From Typha latifolia (Eukaryota > Streptophyta > Magnoliopsida > Poales > Typhaceae): DNA of 64,000 bases. The notes below the pieces were generated by a model. It was not told the DNA's origin, made no database searches, and was given only the letters and a program-made list of their open reading frames with translations. The number at the start of each line of letters is the position of its first letter. Position 1 is the stretch's first letter. Positions 11,744-25,600 of this stretch are shown one piece after another. The position numbers were made by a program, and so were the translations under genes. Location of the stretch: the NCBI GenBank assembly GCA_019914945.1, contig CM034107.1:8246001-8310000 (forward strand). The letters are read 5' to 3'.

Positions 11744-12766
11744 TGTTACGAACTAGATCTGGGCTAACCTGGAGGTAAGAAAATTATGATATTTTTATGA
11801 TAGGAAACTTTGGAAGTCACAGATCTAATGGCTTTTGTTTCACACAATTCTGAGGTTGAAATAAAAAGATAAAAATAAAATAGTGAAGAAATATCAGAAT
11901 AGGGCAGATTATAATTATTTGACATTACGACGGTCGTCAAAGGGTGGCATATGGCCAAGAGTGGTGGTGGACGACCATATAATAGGGTGGTTGTTAGAGA
12001 AAGATAGTGGCTAGGGTTTGAAAGCTTAAAAGTGTTCTACAGTTATAATCTACGCTTACAAAAATAAAAATAATTTAACGGCTACGATAAAATAGTAAAT
12101 TTGAGGAGAAAAGCCCATATTTTCACAAATAATATAGATCACAAAAGCCCATAACACCAAAGGTCACAACAAGACCCAAAACACAAATTCGAAAATAAAA
12201 GTAAAATGCCCATACAAGGGCAACGACCCATCTAGCTTAATTTACATGAATAAAATAAATAGAAAGAAGCAAAAACTAGTCTTCATTAAATCTTCCACAG
12301 GCTCGGGCCATCTACCGATTTGAAAAAAATATTCCACGAGAAGGTGGTTAGTATAAAACCCAGCAAGTATCAATTGCTATAGTCTAAAAGTAGTGCAATC
12401 AATGATGCAACAATAAATAAATATGAATATGTGCATCATGATCAAATTAATGCATTAATATCTCACACTCAACATGTTCACCTAATGTGCACATGCATTA
12501 GCAATTAGTAACCAACTATGTGATATCCGAACTATCAAGTCCTAAAACTTGAGCTCATAACGAGCTCCGTCTAAAAGCCAAGTCAACACTACACCGCATG
12601 ATATGCATCAACTCAGATTACCCAGTCTGTAACATAGGCTCATGTAAAGCTATGCTCGCAAGCCACATCAACACCCACACTTGACCACACAAATCCACAA
12701 AGAAGGGTAGATCCTAGTGGTAACTCACAAGCCCATCACTCGACGAACAATATGACCGATTGTCCC
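11744..12766 (-). mobile_element. gypsy family D 5' LTR (right end uncertain)
   Basis: The + strand starts TGTTACGAACTAGATC next to the primer binding site. The first 320 bp match a second fragment at 16188-16560, including a shared 'gtcaaagggtggca' segment. I could not find a clean ...CA terminus. The sequence changes character at about 12767, where an AT-rich element with a 'gggtgtcaaat' end begins. Confidence 0.6.
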
Positions 12767-13225
12767 TAAGGGTGTCAAATAGTGCTCAACCCATATTCGG
12801 ATCTATATCTTTTATCCGGATACGAATTCAAATATGGATATTTGACAAATGGTAAAAATTAAAACCATATCCTAAGAAAATGAATACAAATAGTTTTTAT
12901 ATACGGATAGGATAGTTTTCGGATAAATTTTTGAATCTTAAACAGATACGTATCAAACTGTAAACAGATTATGATCTTCCACCTTAGACATATCTCATGT
13001 ATGTTTCCATGTGATATTCGTTCTTAAAAGATAACTACTAAGAAAGACATCTTACTGATGATTGGAACAATCTTGAAAGACAACTACTAAGAAAAAAGAT
13101 TAAAGAACTATCAACATAATAACAATATATAATAGATATAGCAATACTACCTACTCATATCAAATAATAGACTGAGCAAAAACCTTGACCTCAGAATTAC
13201 AACAATAACAACCATGAAATTCTCT

Positions 13226-13440
13226 AATTGTCAACCATAAAAGTAAATAAAATAATTTTGCACAAGTTCATATCGTCAGCCGTAAAAGCAAATAAAATAT
13301 CCTTAACTTCACATTATCAACTATAAAAGCAAATATAATATCTTTGCACAAGTTCACATTGTCAACCATAAAAGTAAATAAAATATCCTTGTACAAGTTC
13401 ACATTATCAACTACAAGAGCAAATAAAATATCCTTCTACA
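13226..13440. repeat. Imperfect tandem repeat, about 55-60 bp unit
   Basis: About four degenerate copies of a unit containing 'gtcaaccataaaagtaaata' and 'cacaagttcaca'. It lies inside the hAT-like region and has no coding content. Confidence 0.75.
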
Positions 13441-13587
13441 TATAAAGTCTAGATACAAGTTTACATGAACTTCAACAAATAAAATTAACTCAAGTTTTAA
13501 AGGTATCAACATCCCAAAGTTAAAGAGGAACAAAATATCCAACCATTTAAACAATCGTCCTCATTCAAGTGCATCTATAAAATAAAT

Positions 13588-13690
13588 GAAACTAGATTAA
13601 CTAACTTAAAAGTAAAGTAATGTAAAGAAACTAGATTAATAAACTTAAAAGTAAAGTAATGTAAAGAAACTAGATTGATAAACTTAAAAT
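13588..13690. repeat. Tandem repeat, about 39-bp unit
   Basis: About 2.6 copies of a unit containing 'aaactagatta' and 'aagtaaagtaatgtaaag'. AT-rich and non-coding. Confidence 0.8.
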
Positions 13691-13925
13691 ATAAAATACA
13701 AAGTGAAAAATATTTAAAACGTGATTACTCCCCCCTTTATTCTAGTGAAAGTTATTGGTGGAACCAATGATTATAAATTAACAACTTTAGATTGTTTAAC
13801 ATCTTGAATAATTGATGCTATCTATCCTAATAAGAAAAAAGTATATTATAATTAGTAAACAATACTATTTTATAAAATGCTATCAAATATTATAATTGTT
13901 ACATTTTCTTATAGATCTTATCTAA

Positions 13926-15500
13926 TCTTGAGTGCATACTAAAGTTTCCATCGATTTGGGATCCAACTTACTACAGTAAGCATCAGTTACTCAGTTACCT
14001 GTACTAAATGCAGATTCAGATACAACTGTGGGTGAGCATCAACTACTACAGGTAACTCGTGATAGTATATGATACTTTCTACTACCTTTTGTTTTCCATT
14101 AAGATAATAAATTAAAGTTACTATCATTATGTTGCCATAGAAGTGAGGCATCCTCAATATATTGATCTAAATCTGTCTTAATAGATTATTGTTAACATTC
14201 TTCACTTAAAAATTACTCTAAATCTTCATCAACATTAAGATCAACTCTACCACTCTGCAAAGCTTGGCTATTATTTATATTCACATTCAGATCAGTCAGA
14301 GAAGAAATTTTGGATGCATATTCAATATACAAATTCCTTATGATTTCATAAACTTCCTCAAGTTCCTTAACACCACCAAGAGGATAATTTTAGGAAAGTA
14401 CACCGTAAGTTTCATCTTGTACCGCGGATTCAAAAATAAAAACACTACTAATATAAGATTGCATTGCTTTTAGTATTTATCAAATTTATCTTACGTTGAT
14501 GTTGCTATAGAAAGAATAAGTTCATCAAAACTTTTGCATCAATCATTAATTTGTAACTAAATAGCACATAATTCTTTGAAAAATAAATTAGTTGTTGGAT
14601 ATGAAGTTCCTGAAAGCAACTCAGTTATCGTATGGAAGGTTTTCAAACATTTGCATAAAACTGCAGCTTTCTCCCATTGCTCATTTGTAGGACATGCAAC
14701 AAATTTAATTGGATCAGCATAAGAAAGTCTCTCAAATGCATTGCTATAATATATAGCATCTTTAAGCATCAAATAGGTAGAATTTCATCTTGTAGATACA
14801 TCATGAAAGAGACTTATTTGTATCTAAATTACGTTATCTTGCTCTTTTGAGAAACTCTACCCATTGCAAAGGTGAATTTTTGAGAATTATAATGATATGA
14901 CAAATATTCTCCACTACATCTTTTTTTTTTTTTAAACTATTATGCACAACTAAATTAATAATATGTGTGGCACTCCTAATATGAATAAATATGCCAGCAT
15001 AAACAAAAGCTTGTTGTCCATTCACCCGAGTAACCACATCTCTAACATAAATATCATTAGTCCGATCATTATCTAAAGTTAATGAAAAGAGCTTCATGTC
15101 AATATTCCAATCAATCATATTTTTTTGACATAGATTCAACCCTATATGTCTTCCTTCTAAATGCATTAAATTTATGATTCTTTTTTGAATACTCCAATCA
15201 TCATCAATGAAATATATTGTAATACATAAATAGCCCTTATTTTGTCTAGAAGTCCAGATATTCATAGTAGCACCAGATATCCATAGTAGCACTCATACGA
15301 CATGAAAATGAAGCAAACATATCATATGAAATCTTTTTTTGCTCAACATATAGTTCCAAGATCTCTTTTTTAATAATAATTCACGACTTTGTTGAAAAAG
15401 CAGGTCGTAGAGATAAGTTTTCTTCTTCTTTATTCCATCATTATTAAAAACGCTACTTGACGTTTCACCTTGAACTGATGCATTTGTAGATGCCGTTGAC
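13926..15500 (-). pseudogene. hAT transposase remnant (RICESLEEPER/DAYSLEEPER-like)
   Basis: The minus strand carries pieces of a hAT transposase in the right order. Near 15280-15000 there is a tract with IWTSRQNKGYL, then IDDDW.IQKRIINL and LFSLTLDN, and later HIINLVVHNSLK, the catalytic-domain style of plant RICESLEEPER proteins. Near 14770-14560 is a piece with NEQWEKAAVLCKCLKTFH. Near 14030-13926 is the C-terminal dimerisation signature SESAFSTG followed by SMETLVCTQD. Many stops and frameshifts separate the blocks. No BED zinc finger was recognised upstream. A dead copy. Confidence 0.82.
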
Positions 15501-16187
15501 TCCTAAACATGGATATTAAAACTAATTACAGCTAAAATATTAAATGTCAAAGCGTAAAAAAGAGAATATATTAAATATAAAAATATTCTTATCGGTCTAA
15601 CAATATCAAGAGAGGAGAGAAAAAATATTGTTACCTACTTCTTGACTACAAGCCTAAATCCCATCTTATGTGGGATTTAGGGAGAGAAGTACAATCATGC
15701 ATATTAGAGCAGTGAAAGTACAACTAATAAGAGTGAAATTACAGTTTGAGTCCGTATATCATTCTACTATAAATAGTCTAGAAGTTAGAGCTGTGAAAAT
15801 AGAACTAAAGTAAGACTTTAATTCTAATATTTGTTAAATCCCTTTGTGCTGCCAATCTATGTACTAATTTTGGATTATAGCATTCATCAGCACATGGGTT
15901 ACAACATGCTTCAACTAAATGTGTTGTATATTTCTTCCATCTAAAGTCTCTTTAATCTTTATGCTCAAACTTTATATGCAAATTTTATATCGAGGAAGGG
16001 TAATATACTAATATTCCATGCAGTGCTGAACAGATACACAGACAAGTATCAAATATCAAAAACTTATTATATCTCATGCTTTTACAAATTTGGAAAGATT
16101 GACTACTTTCCTCTAATTTATAGTTCAGTACTATTAGCACTAGTTAGAAATAACCAAATTTATTGATGGTAGAGGTCTACTATTACG

Positions 16188-16560
16188 GACCAGATCTGGA
16201 TCGATTCGAACGTAAGAATATTATAAAAATTTTGCGAGATAGGGTTCCGATGGCCTTTGTTTCATGTCAATCGAATGTCTGGATAGAAAGATATAACTAA
16301 AATAGTAGAGCAAGGTCAGAACGGGGTTAAATGGTAAATATTCGATATTGCGGCAGTTGTCAAAGGGTGGCAGATGGCTAATGGTGGTGATAAACGGCCA
16401 TAGAGTAGGGTGGCTGTTGGAGGTGATGGTGACTATAGGTTGGAGGTAGAATTTGGGTTTCTAATTTAGGTTTACTCCTAGAAAAATAAACGGTTATGAT
16501 CAACTTACTTCTACTCCTAAATTATTTTATTCTTACTCCTAAGATAAACTCAAGACTAAA
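16188..16560 (-). mobile_element. gypsy family D LTR fragment
   Basis: Similar over about 320 bp to the start of the LTR at 11744, in the same orientation: 'ttacg.accagatctgg', a 'gcctttgtttca' stretch and the 'gtcaaagggtggca' stretch. No primer binding site or terminus lies beside it, so it is an isolated partial LTR. Confidence 0.6.
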
Positions 16561-17822
16561 ATAATTTCTCAATGCTTGGATGCTTTGATAAATAAAGCTC
16601 AGCCTTTCTTATCTTTTTCAGAATGTTTCTTCATTATGCTATAGATAGAGTCCTATTCTGAAGAAAACTTGAATATGAAAGTTGTAAATCATGACGCTTT
16701 CAATCTTTTCCAAGTGGTTCATAATATTTGGTCAACTAATGAATATCTACAAAATATTTTTTGAAACTACACAGAAGTTAATGAACTTAGTTAATTAAAT
16801 AAACTCTAACCTACTTAGACTGTAACTAAGCTACATAAGCAGAATAAATAACATAACTAGATTCGATCCATCGAGCCCTATGTCCCTATTTTTAAGATCT
16901 AGTACAATGACCTAGTATAGATCCATGGGCTTAACTACTATTAGGTTGTAATGGCTAAGAATTCTTTTCAAGGAGTTACGAATTATACTAATTATATCCT
17001 ACCATAGATGTGATAATATTGACATTGTAGCATTAACATCTAACCATATTTTCTGTGCTAGGACAAATCATGTAGGTAGATTATCACTTTATCAGAGAAA
17101 AAGTTGTGAATCATGACATAAACGTAAAATACATTTTCACAGAATACTAGATAACTGATGTGTTCACCAATGGCTACACATGCCAATAGTAGAGTATAGT
17201 TGCAGTTTAGTTCAGATCACAGAGTTAAGTGCTCTAAAAAAATAAGAGAGTTTTATGTAATTAGGCTAAACCATAGGGTAGTAAAGTGCAATTTTCTTAT
17301 TTTAGTAATAGTAAGATTAAGTTATTATGCGCACTCTATTGGTGTGCATCTAGTGAAAAAAAAATGAACGCACTTAGTTTTTAAGAGTCCAATCTTGCTA
17401 TTGCTAAAACTTGTGATTTTTATTGCAATGACCCAATATATTCTATTACAACAAAGTATTAAAAAAATATATTTTTTGTTGGTATATTAAGACTTAATTA
17501 ATTATTTAAACGATGATGACTCAGAACCTCAATAGGGGTATAATAGCTACCCCTCACATATATAGTTCCTGGACAATCCCATTATAAAATGGGTGAGAAG
17601 TCAGAAATCCTAATTCTCCCCACACAAAGAAATGTCTATAAACTCAAAAAAAATGGCAATACAGTTGGCCGCCTAATAATGTTGTTGAAGTTTTCCATCA
17701 ACTTTACAATCTTTTATTTTACTCTTCAGTTTCCAATGGCAGATATCAGACTTCAGCAGAATTATAAGAACTTTGGAATCTATCTCAACGTTTAAATTTT
17801 GGATATTCAAATTTTGGGCCTT
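16561..17822. other. Unassigned AT-rich intergenic sequence
   Basis: No coding frame, repeat family or RNA gene could be recognised on either strand. Short ORFs (for example 17589-17795) have no recognisable motif. Confidence 0.6.
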
Positions 17823-18110
17823 TTCTAATCCCTCTCTTAAAGCGCCTCAGTCATAGTAGCATTTTCTATACTTTTGAAAGTACTCCAAGGTTACGAAGAT
17901 GATATTCCTCCATATTGCATATATCGTTGCCTCTTTGGCCAGAAAACTAGAGTCATGTTTTGTTTCTCCTAGAGCTACTGTTAAAGAACATCCAATCCCA
18001 AGTTGGGCAATACCCATTAAAAGATAAATAAATTCCAAAGACAGACATGGTAAGATATTCCAAAACTGAAGAGCAACAACCCACTTCAAATGTTGCACAT
18101 TGGGTTAGTA
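17823..18110 (-). pseudogene. Possible LINE ORF2 C-terminal (zf-RVT-like) remnant
   Basis: The minus strand reads a stretch ending AKEATIYAIWRN, which resembles the ...IYxIWxERN... end of the zf-RVT region in plant LINE ORF2 proteins. Only this short piece is recognisable and there is a likely frameshift just after IWRN. It could also be chance similarity. Confidence 0.35.
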
Positions 18111-19605
18111 GAGATATTATGTTTTAGAATTTTGATTTTGGTTGGAAAGACTGTTCTAGACTTCTAGGCAAGTTTCCAAACACCGACAACTTCTACATTT
18201 GAGCCCATTATGATGGTAATCTAGCCACTCTTTTTTTACCAAACCTCACATCCATGTAAATAAAGGTTGGCATTTTAGGTTTGGAAATTGGTGCTTCAGT
18301 CCACGATTTTTAAATTAAGTTTGGAGAAATTTTTTTATATAAAATTAATTTTCGATTCAACTATTTTTATATAATTTTTTGTTCTTCTGACTTTGCAATT
18401 TTTTTGAGTGATTTGAAATTTTCATAAATAATTTATATTTAAAAACTGCTGATCAATCAGTGACTTATATTTAAAAATTACGATTGAGACATCAATTTTA
18501 AAGTGCAAAGTGCATCTAGACGATAAGTTTTGTAGTGTACTAAACCCTTAATTTTTATTTGGGGAGGGCTAGTTTTTCTAGAATCTCGATAAAGGTGGGC
18601 TTTTAAGTTTTGAGCTAACCAAGGATAACCCATAGAACGTTCTTCCACTCACCAATGCTTTCTTGCAGGTCCCCAGGGTCGATTTCCACATCATCTGAAA
18701 TTTGAATAAAGTTTGTTGATGGTGGCACAAATCATAAGAGGGAAGAAGAAAGAGGAGATTACTCTCCAAAATCCAAATTGACATATAGGAAAGCATTGAT
18801 AACATTCACCCTTTCAGTACACAAGTTTGCTTACAGAGAAAGGGATTTATATTACATAAAACTTTTTAACTGAAGCTGAAATAGTAGCTCACCTATTGCG
18901 ATATATTGCTTGCAGTTAAAAAAAAACTCAAGTTGAAAAACCTAATTTCCCGAGTTCGGAGAAGTGGGGGATGGCCTAAATTTATGTAACTAGTCTGGCT
19001 CTGGAATGACGAAAACTATTATCCAATTCCACATTTCTAATGCTGTAGGCATTAGAAAAAGAAGAGAGAAATCACACTGAATGTTGATATTTTTGTCACC
19101 AACAACCGTTGCCTAAAGAAGAAAGAATCATGAAATACAAACAATATCTTTACAGAGATAGATAATAGACGTATATACAGCATAACTACACATTATGAGC
19201 TGTATAAGCTATGAATGCAACTTAAACCCTTTTTTGTTCTTTCCTCAAACGTCAACTGATCTAGTTTTATAGACAAGTATTCAGTCAGCAGCATAGTTAG
19301 AGTGCAGATGGATCCATGAGATGGCATGTAATGCTTCCATGATGCACCTCGAGAAGCATATCCTCCATCCATTTACATTCCTCAAATAATGGCTTTCTCT
19401 GAGCTCCAAGAGCAGTGCAAATATATCCGTTCAGGAAGAACACTGTATCCAATTTCCCTAACAATGAGAATAGATACCAACAAATCTGAACCACTTTTTC
19501 TAAAGGAGAACCCCCTTCATTTAGAACCTTTGTACTATTCCAGAATATATTCACAGGAAAGCTGGCCATACTGAGATTATAATGCCCCAGATTGTAGGTT
19601 ACAAA
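18111..19605 (-). other. Downstream region of the WNK gene; 3' UTR expected here
   Basis: This lies 3' of the WNK stop codon on the minus strand. The 3' UTR must begin at 19605, but the poly(A) site cannot be placed from sequence alone. An exon-like 44-bp segment (about 18697-18654) is noted under findings. No other gene is recognised. Confidence 0.5.
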
Positions 19606-22600
19606 CTATGATGGAGAAAAGTTGCAAGCTTCTGCCTGACTCTCATGGACTTTCAAGTGGCACCTATCTAAAGTTTTGCCGCGAAGCTCAGGTGGTAAAT
19701 CTTTCAAATTTTCTTCTATCGCCATTTTGTGTTTCCTTTTCAACTCAGTAAGTTCGCTTTGCTGCTGAGCTAACAAATGCACTATTTTCTGGTAAACAGA
19801 TTTCATGTCTTCAGGCTCATTTTCCAATGAAAGAGAACTAACAAGAGAAGCGGTTGAAAATTCTGTTTCGAAGGTATCTTCAGTATGTGGCCCATAGTGT
19901 TGTGTTCTATTTTCATTAGTTGAAAGCTTGACTTCAGAGTTGTATTCTCTTTGGTTCTCATTGTTCAAGTAACCGTGTAAGTTCAATTCAGAAGACTCAT
20001 TTGATTGGGTATGTGCAGTAGGAGAGTCTTCACTGGTTCCCTTTGGAGAGTCTGACCAATACTTTCTTCCAGAAGGAAGCCGTTCTAGGACAAAACCACT
20101 ACTAGAGGGAACATCTGATTCATTTGGCAAAGCAGAAAGTGCATCATCAGCTTCAGAGCCTTCACTATTTGAGACTGTTATCTCATCAGCATGATCATCA
20201 AGAGGTTCTTCTGTAATCCACTCTGGCATATGGGCCTGTATTTCTGCATCTATCACTGCGGCAATGGCTGTGACATCTTGATCTGTAAGATCTAATTCAG
20301 AAACCATCTCAGTGGCAACACTTATTGAAGTGTCTTCTTGAGTGTCAAATGGGAAGTGTATGTTTCTGACTTGGCCTGTAATTCAACACCAATAGCCCAA
20401 TTAAGTATTAGAAGATTGTTATGAAGTAGACATTTTAATTAACATATATTCTGAATTTGTATTATGGTAAACCTGTAGAATCGGCAATTCGCAGCTTTAA
20501 GAATATTGTGTTTATGTCCCTGCGTTGACCTTCCAATGTGAAATCCCGAATAACTATAGGTGGTTCTACATTGTCATTTGTGTAACTGGTGCTTGAATTG
20601 GAATGACCAACAATATCTACATTGCAATCTAAGATTATGAACAGAAGCAAGAACCACAGAACTTGGCATCTCTATGTAACAAGTACTGATGCAAATAAAA
20701 TACAATTATTTACCTGTATGCTCAACATATGAATGCAAAGAGGGGCCTAGTTGTTTATTCTCAGCATCTAACTGGAGAAAAGGATCCATCAATAGTTCCA
20801 TTGCAGACAATCTCTCAGAAGCATTGGCAATGCATTTCTCTATGAATAGCTTTACTTGGGGATCCTTGACCTTAGACAACGATGCAGGTTTGACACCCTA
20901 TTTACACCGATAGCCAAATGGAATATTATAAAGCTTGAAGAAATGTTTGTAACACAGAAAATGCAAAGGTGGATAACTTATGTCAGTTCCAGAACAAGCT
21001 ACACCAAATAATATCATAACATAAATTGAAACTATAAGCTTATAAAAGTCAATAAATAGAATCTCATCACAGGTGACATGCACTGCAGAAAAGTTTGAGA
21101 AAGATTCTTTTGACATGACAACGTCATTATGAGGCCCTAGAGTAACAGAACTCAACTAGAGTCATTGGCAGAGGATAAAACTAAATTGATTGATCTAGGT
21201 CTAAGAATCCAATTGCCAATTAGACTCCTTTTACCTCATATTTTTCTGAAAGTTTAGAGATTATGTGAATATGGAAGCATAGCATACTAACACATTAGAA
21301 ACTTTAAACACAGCTGCCACAAAAAACAAGTTATAAAGATCTAAGACATTCTGGCATGAGATTGCTGTGTTCTCACACCAACAAAAAGGACAAACTATTT
21401 TCAAATTTAAGAAGCACATGCCTTTATAAAGAACAAGAAAACCACTCTGTAGGCATGTCATTTTATTTATATGAAATTATTCCAAAAGATGACTTGAATG
21501 ACCAGTACAATTATCACAAATGAGAAAACAGTAGAACATAGATATAATAGCTCGTCATAGTTAGGGCTGCCAAGTAGGTCAGATTTAATCCTACCCAATC
21601 CTATTCTATATCCGAATGTTGCCGGCTGAAATTTTCCTATCCATTTATCCAAATTCATATTCGCACCTGGATAATCTATGCAGATATGGATATGGGTTGT
21701 GGAATAATATCTGAATCAATAACCGCATATCATTTGGTTTAAAGTATTATGATTATGATAATAGTAAAATGAAAGACTTTTTAATACTTTTATATAAATC
21801 ACCAATCTAGCATTTGCATATACTTACTGATTGTCTATAGATTTTGGTAATTATATTACAAATTTGTATACATTTAGAAAAATGTACTTGCATATCTGGA
21901 TCCATATCCTAAGAAAAAATATAGATACGGATATGATTTTACCACTATATGATCTGTATCCGATCCTTTTTACACCTACTGCCGAGTCAACCCAAGATTG
22001 ATAACTCTACAATAAAAACACAACAGCTCTTATCGAGTTTCTCTACTGTTTTACAACCTAACTCTAGTGTAGGTCATGTGGCTGTACAATAGAACCACTC
22101 CAATTGTAATGAATCTTCTCTACTGTGCTCCAATGTGAACTCTACTGCAGGACTTTACATATCTATTTCTGGTCACAACCACCAAACCCATCCCCACAAC
22201 TCCCTTATTCCCAACTGCCCCAAAAAAGTAAAGAAAAAGAATTAGGCTTTATGCTTCTGTTTCTTACTACAAGCATCCTAGACAGCTCCCTCATCAATTA
22301 ATTTAAAACACTTAATTCACAAATAACCAATGCAAACAAGTAAGGATTTAATATGGAATTTTGATAAATTCTATTGCTGCAAACAATTAATTTAAAACAC
22401 TTAATTCACAAATAACCAATGCAAACAAGTAAGGATTTAATATGGAATTTTGATAAATTCTATTGCTGCACCAATTTCACTCATCTCCTCGCTTTATTAA
22501 CTTCACACAAGTTGTTTCTAACAACTCACATCCCCAACCCCCAAACACAAACAAAAAAAACCCACTTCTAATGCTCTCCTAAGTGTCCTTTCTGCAAGGC

Positions 22601-25600
22601 TCTATTTTGTACTTCAAAATTTTACAAATGTCTATTTTTTTGCTAGATTATGCTTCTCTTAAATGTCATTTAACAGACATCTAATACCATCGGCTCGAGA
22701 TGCAGTTTTACAAATATAGATTTACAAATGACAACAAGCAAATAATACCTTAAATAATTACAAAAAAGTGTTTATAACCCTAAACACCATAAATAGCAAA
22801 TAGATAATAAAAATAATTTATTTAAGACTAATTTTTTAAAAGAGAAACTGCACTGATACATGTGTCCATCTAATATGTCACTGTTGTCCGCATCATTTAT
22901 TCTTCCTCAACATTGAGAATAAGATTGTTATTAAGGATGGAAGAATGATACAATATCAATGGTTTTGTAATAATAGAGATTATCTATTTATTTCCTTTCC
23001 TTGATTCCCTTTTATCATAGTTTACTTTTCCTAGTCAAAAACTAGTTGTTTGCTTTACTTTTCCCAGAGTTCACTTTCCTAGTCAGAGTCCAATTGTTTA
23101 CTTTCTAGAGATCCAGGTATTTGAGTGTACAAGGCTTTATGGCTCTAATCTATCATAGTTAATATAATTTGTCTTAGGCTCTTTGGAGGTCAGTCCCCTA
23201 GAATTGATCATCCTTTTCCTATTATTCTCTATTTTTCTGCCGTTATTTCTTTAATTAGGACTGTGGTCCTATTACGTACTGTCGGGGTACTTAATTGCAC
23301 AAAACTTTTTTCAATTAGATTTCTGATCTGATAGATTTCCCTTGTGTTAATTTCTCTTTCTTCTTATCTATTTGTTTTTTTTACGACTGAAATTCATATC
23401 TTTTCTCCTCTTGGATTAATATTAACATAATAGAAAAAGAATGATCACTTCAAGGGATCGACCTCCAAAAGCCTAAGGCAAATTATATTAACTCTAAGAG
23501 ATTACGGTCATAAGACCTTACAGATTAAAAAATATAGATCTCTAAAAAAGCAAACCAATTGAAGTTCGACTAGGAAAGGTAAATTCTGAGAACAGAAAAA
23601 TAATCAACTAGACTCTGACTAGGAAAAGTAAACTGAGAAGGGAAATTAAGGACAAGAAATAAACAAGATTTCAAAAATCAGTATCGGGATCGGGATCGAC
23701 CGTTTGGAAAAACGATACGTATCGGCCATATCGGCCGCCTGTATCGGATCGGATTATTTTAATTAAATAAAATTCTAAATATTATTTAAAAATGTTGAGA
23801 AATTCCTAAAAATTTAGAAAAATTTATAAGAAAATAAGAAATAATAATTACTCACATATAAAGCCTAAAAACTAAAAAATTAAAAATATTTTTTCCTCCC
23901 TTTCTTTTTTTCTATCCTTTAACTATTAATCTGAAGTATCCATTCTTTCCTACACTTTCTATTTCTTTCTATCTTTCCCTCTTTCTCTCACCCTCTATTT
24001 TTTCTTATCTTTCCCTCTCTCCCTCACTCTCTCTTCCTTTTTCCCTCTCTCTCTCTCCTTTTCTCTCTCTCTCCCTCACTCTCTCTTCCTCTCTCTCTCC
24101 CTCTCTCTCTCCCTCTCTCTCTAGCTGCTGCTGACCTGTCCCTCTCTCCCTCACTCTCTCTTCCTTTTTCCCTCTCTCTCTCTCTCCCTTTCTCTCTCCC
24201 TCTCTCTCTCTAGCTGCAGCCGTCAACAGCAACAGACAGCTACCTGCTGCTACTGCGGTGGCTGCTAGCAGTCACCTGTACGGCTGAAACTGGAAACTAT
24301 GGAAATAAACTAACAAAAGAAAGGAAATAAAATAACTAATCTCCAATATACAGAATCATTGATATTGTATTAGTAAATTGCTATAGTTATTGGTGGTGTG
24401 AAACTGCTACAGTACCAAAACCCCAAAAAATGACTCGACAATGAAAAATCAAAGGGAGCATAGCAAAGAGAAGCAAAGAAAATGATACGTAGAGAAGAAA
24501 TAATGAGAAAACAATAGATTAGTTCAAAAGGATAACTACCGGACTCACTCTAGCTCATTGAAATCATATCAAAGATTTGGCATTACAGTGATCAACACTT
24601 CACGCGAAGGAAAAAGTAGAAGAAAGCTTGTTTTCTTTATTTCTTTGAAACAAAATCATAGCAATTGTTAAAAAGTACCTCCATCCCTTTTTTCGCTAAA
24701 GGGTGTATAAAAAAACACAAAACAAACTCATTCCTAGTTAGATTAGCTCAAAAGAGACCTTACCTATACAATACCAATAAGACCTAACCAAATAGTAACT
24801 TTTATTGACTCAAAAGGCCTCAAATTGAGCCCAAATTAGCCCCGAATATAAAATTTATGGAAATACATACAAATATCCAAATTAATGACGAAAATAGAAA
24901 AATAACCCAAATGAGTTCTTAATGCTAATTAGACTTGACTTGAAAAAGGACCCAAAGTATAACTATGACTTTGTAACCTGTAATATGTCATTGGCCATTT
25001 ATGCTCCTTCATCAAAAAGTGTTAGGATTAAGTTTTAGTGGGGTCAAATTAAGTTTTCTGCAGGGAAACCTAGACTGCAGTTAAGGAAAGAGAAAACTCA
25101 GAAAAGAAAGAACGAAATAAAGGAGAAAATAAGGGGAAAAGAAGAAGTGAGAGAAGAGATAGGTGATGGAAAAGGTAACTATCAAACATCATTCAAACTA
25201 GCCGGAATCACATTAGAAAGTGGTTGGCCTCACCCAATAGGAGAAGATGAAGAAAGCTCCTGTTTTCTTTATTTCCTAAAAATAAAATCATAACCATTGT
25301 CACAAGAGTCCATCCAGTCTGTGAACCTGACCAATATAGGTAGCATAATAACCAAACAATATACTTAACCACAATACCTTGAACAAAGACTTAATCAAGC
25401 ATAAATGCAGAAGACCAACTGGACTTGAAAATAGGAAAAATACTCAAATTATTCAATTCTAACCGGATTTGAAAAAATTAGGACATCAAAAACTAGTTGA
25501 CAACTCAAAAATCTAGTCTTTATACTCGTGCATCAGAGATACTTGTGTTGGTCAGAACTATGCACATCAAATATCAAATCTACATTTTTAGTCATATTGA

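Larger units (their letters stand above)
12767..15640 (-). mobile_element. Decayed hAT element
   Basis: The left edge (TAAGGGTGTCAAATAG) resembles a plant hAT terminus and is followed by 'ggatacg' / 'atatggata' motifs often seen near hAT ends. The body contains the transposase remnants listed separately. The right terminus and an 8-bp target duplication were not found, so the right boundary is a guess. Confidence 0.5.

Noticed and set aside
19297..19569. 90-residue ORF just downstream of the WNK stop
   Set aside because: It lies where the WNK 3' UTR is expected, has no recognisable domain, and the WNK frame ends cleanly at 19606.
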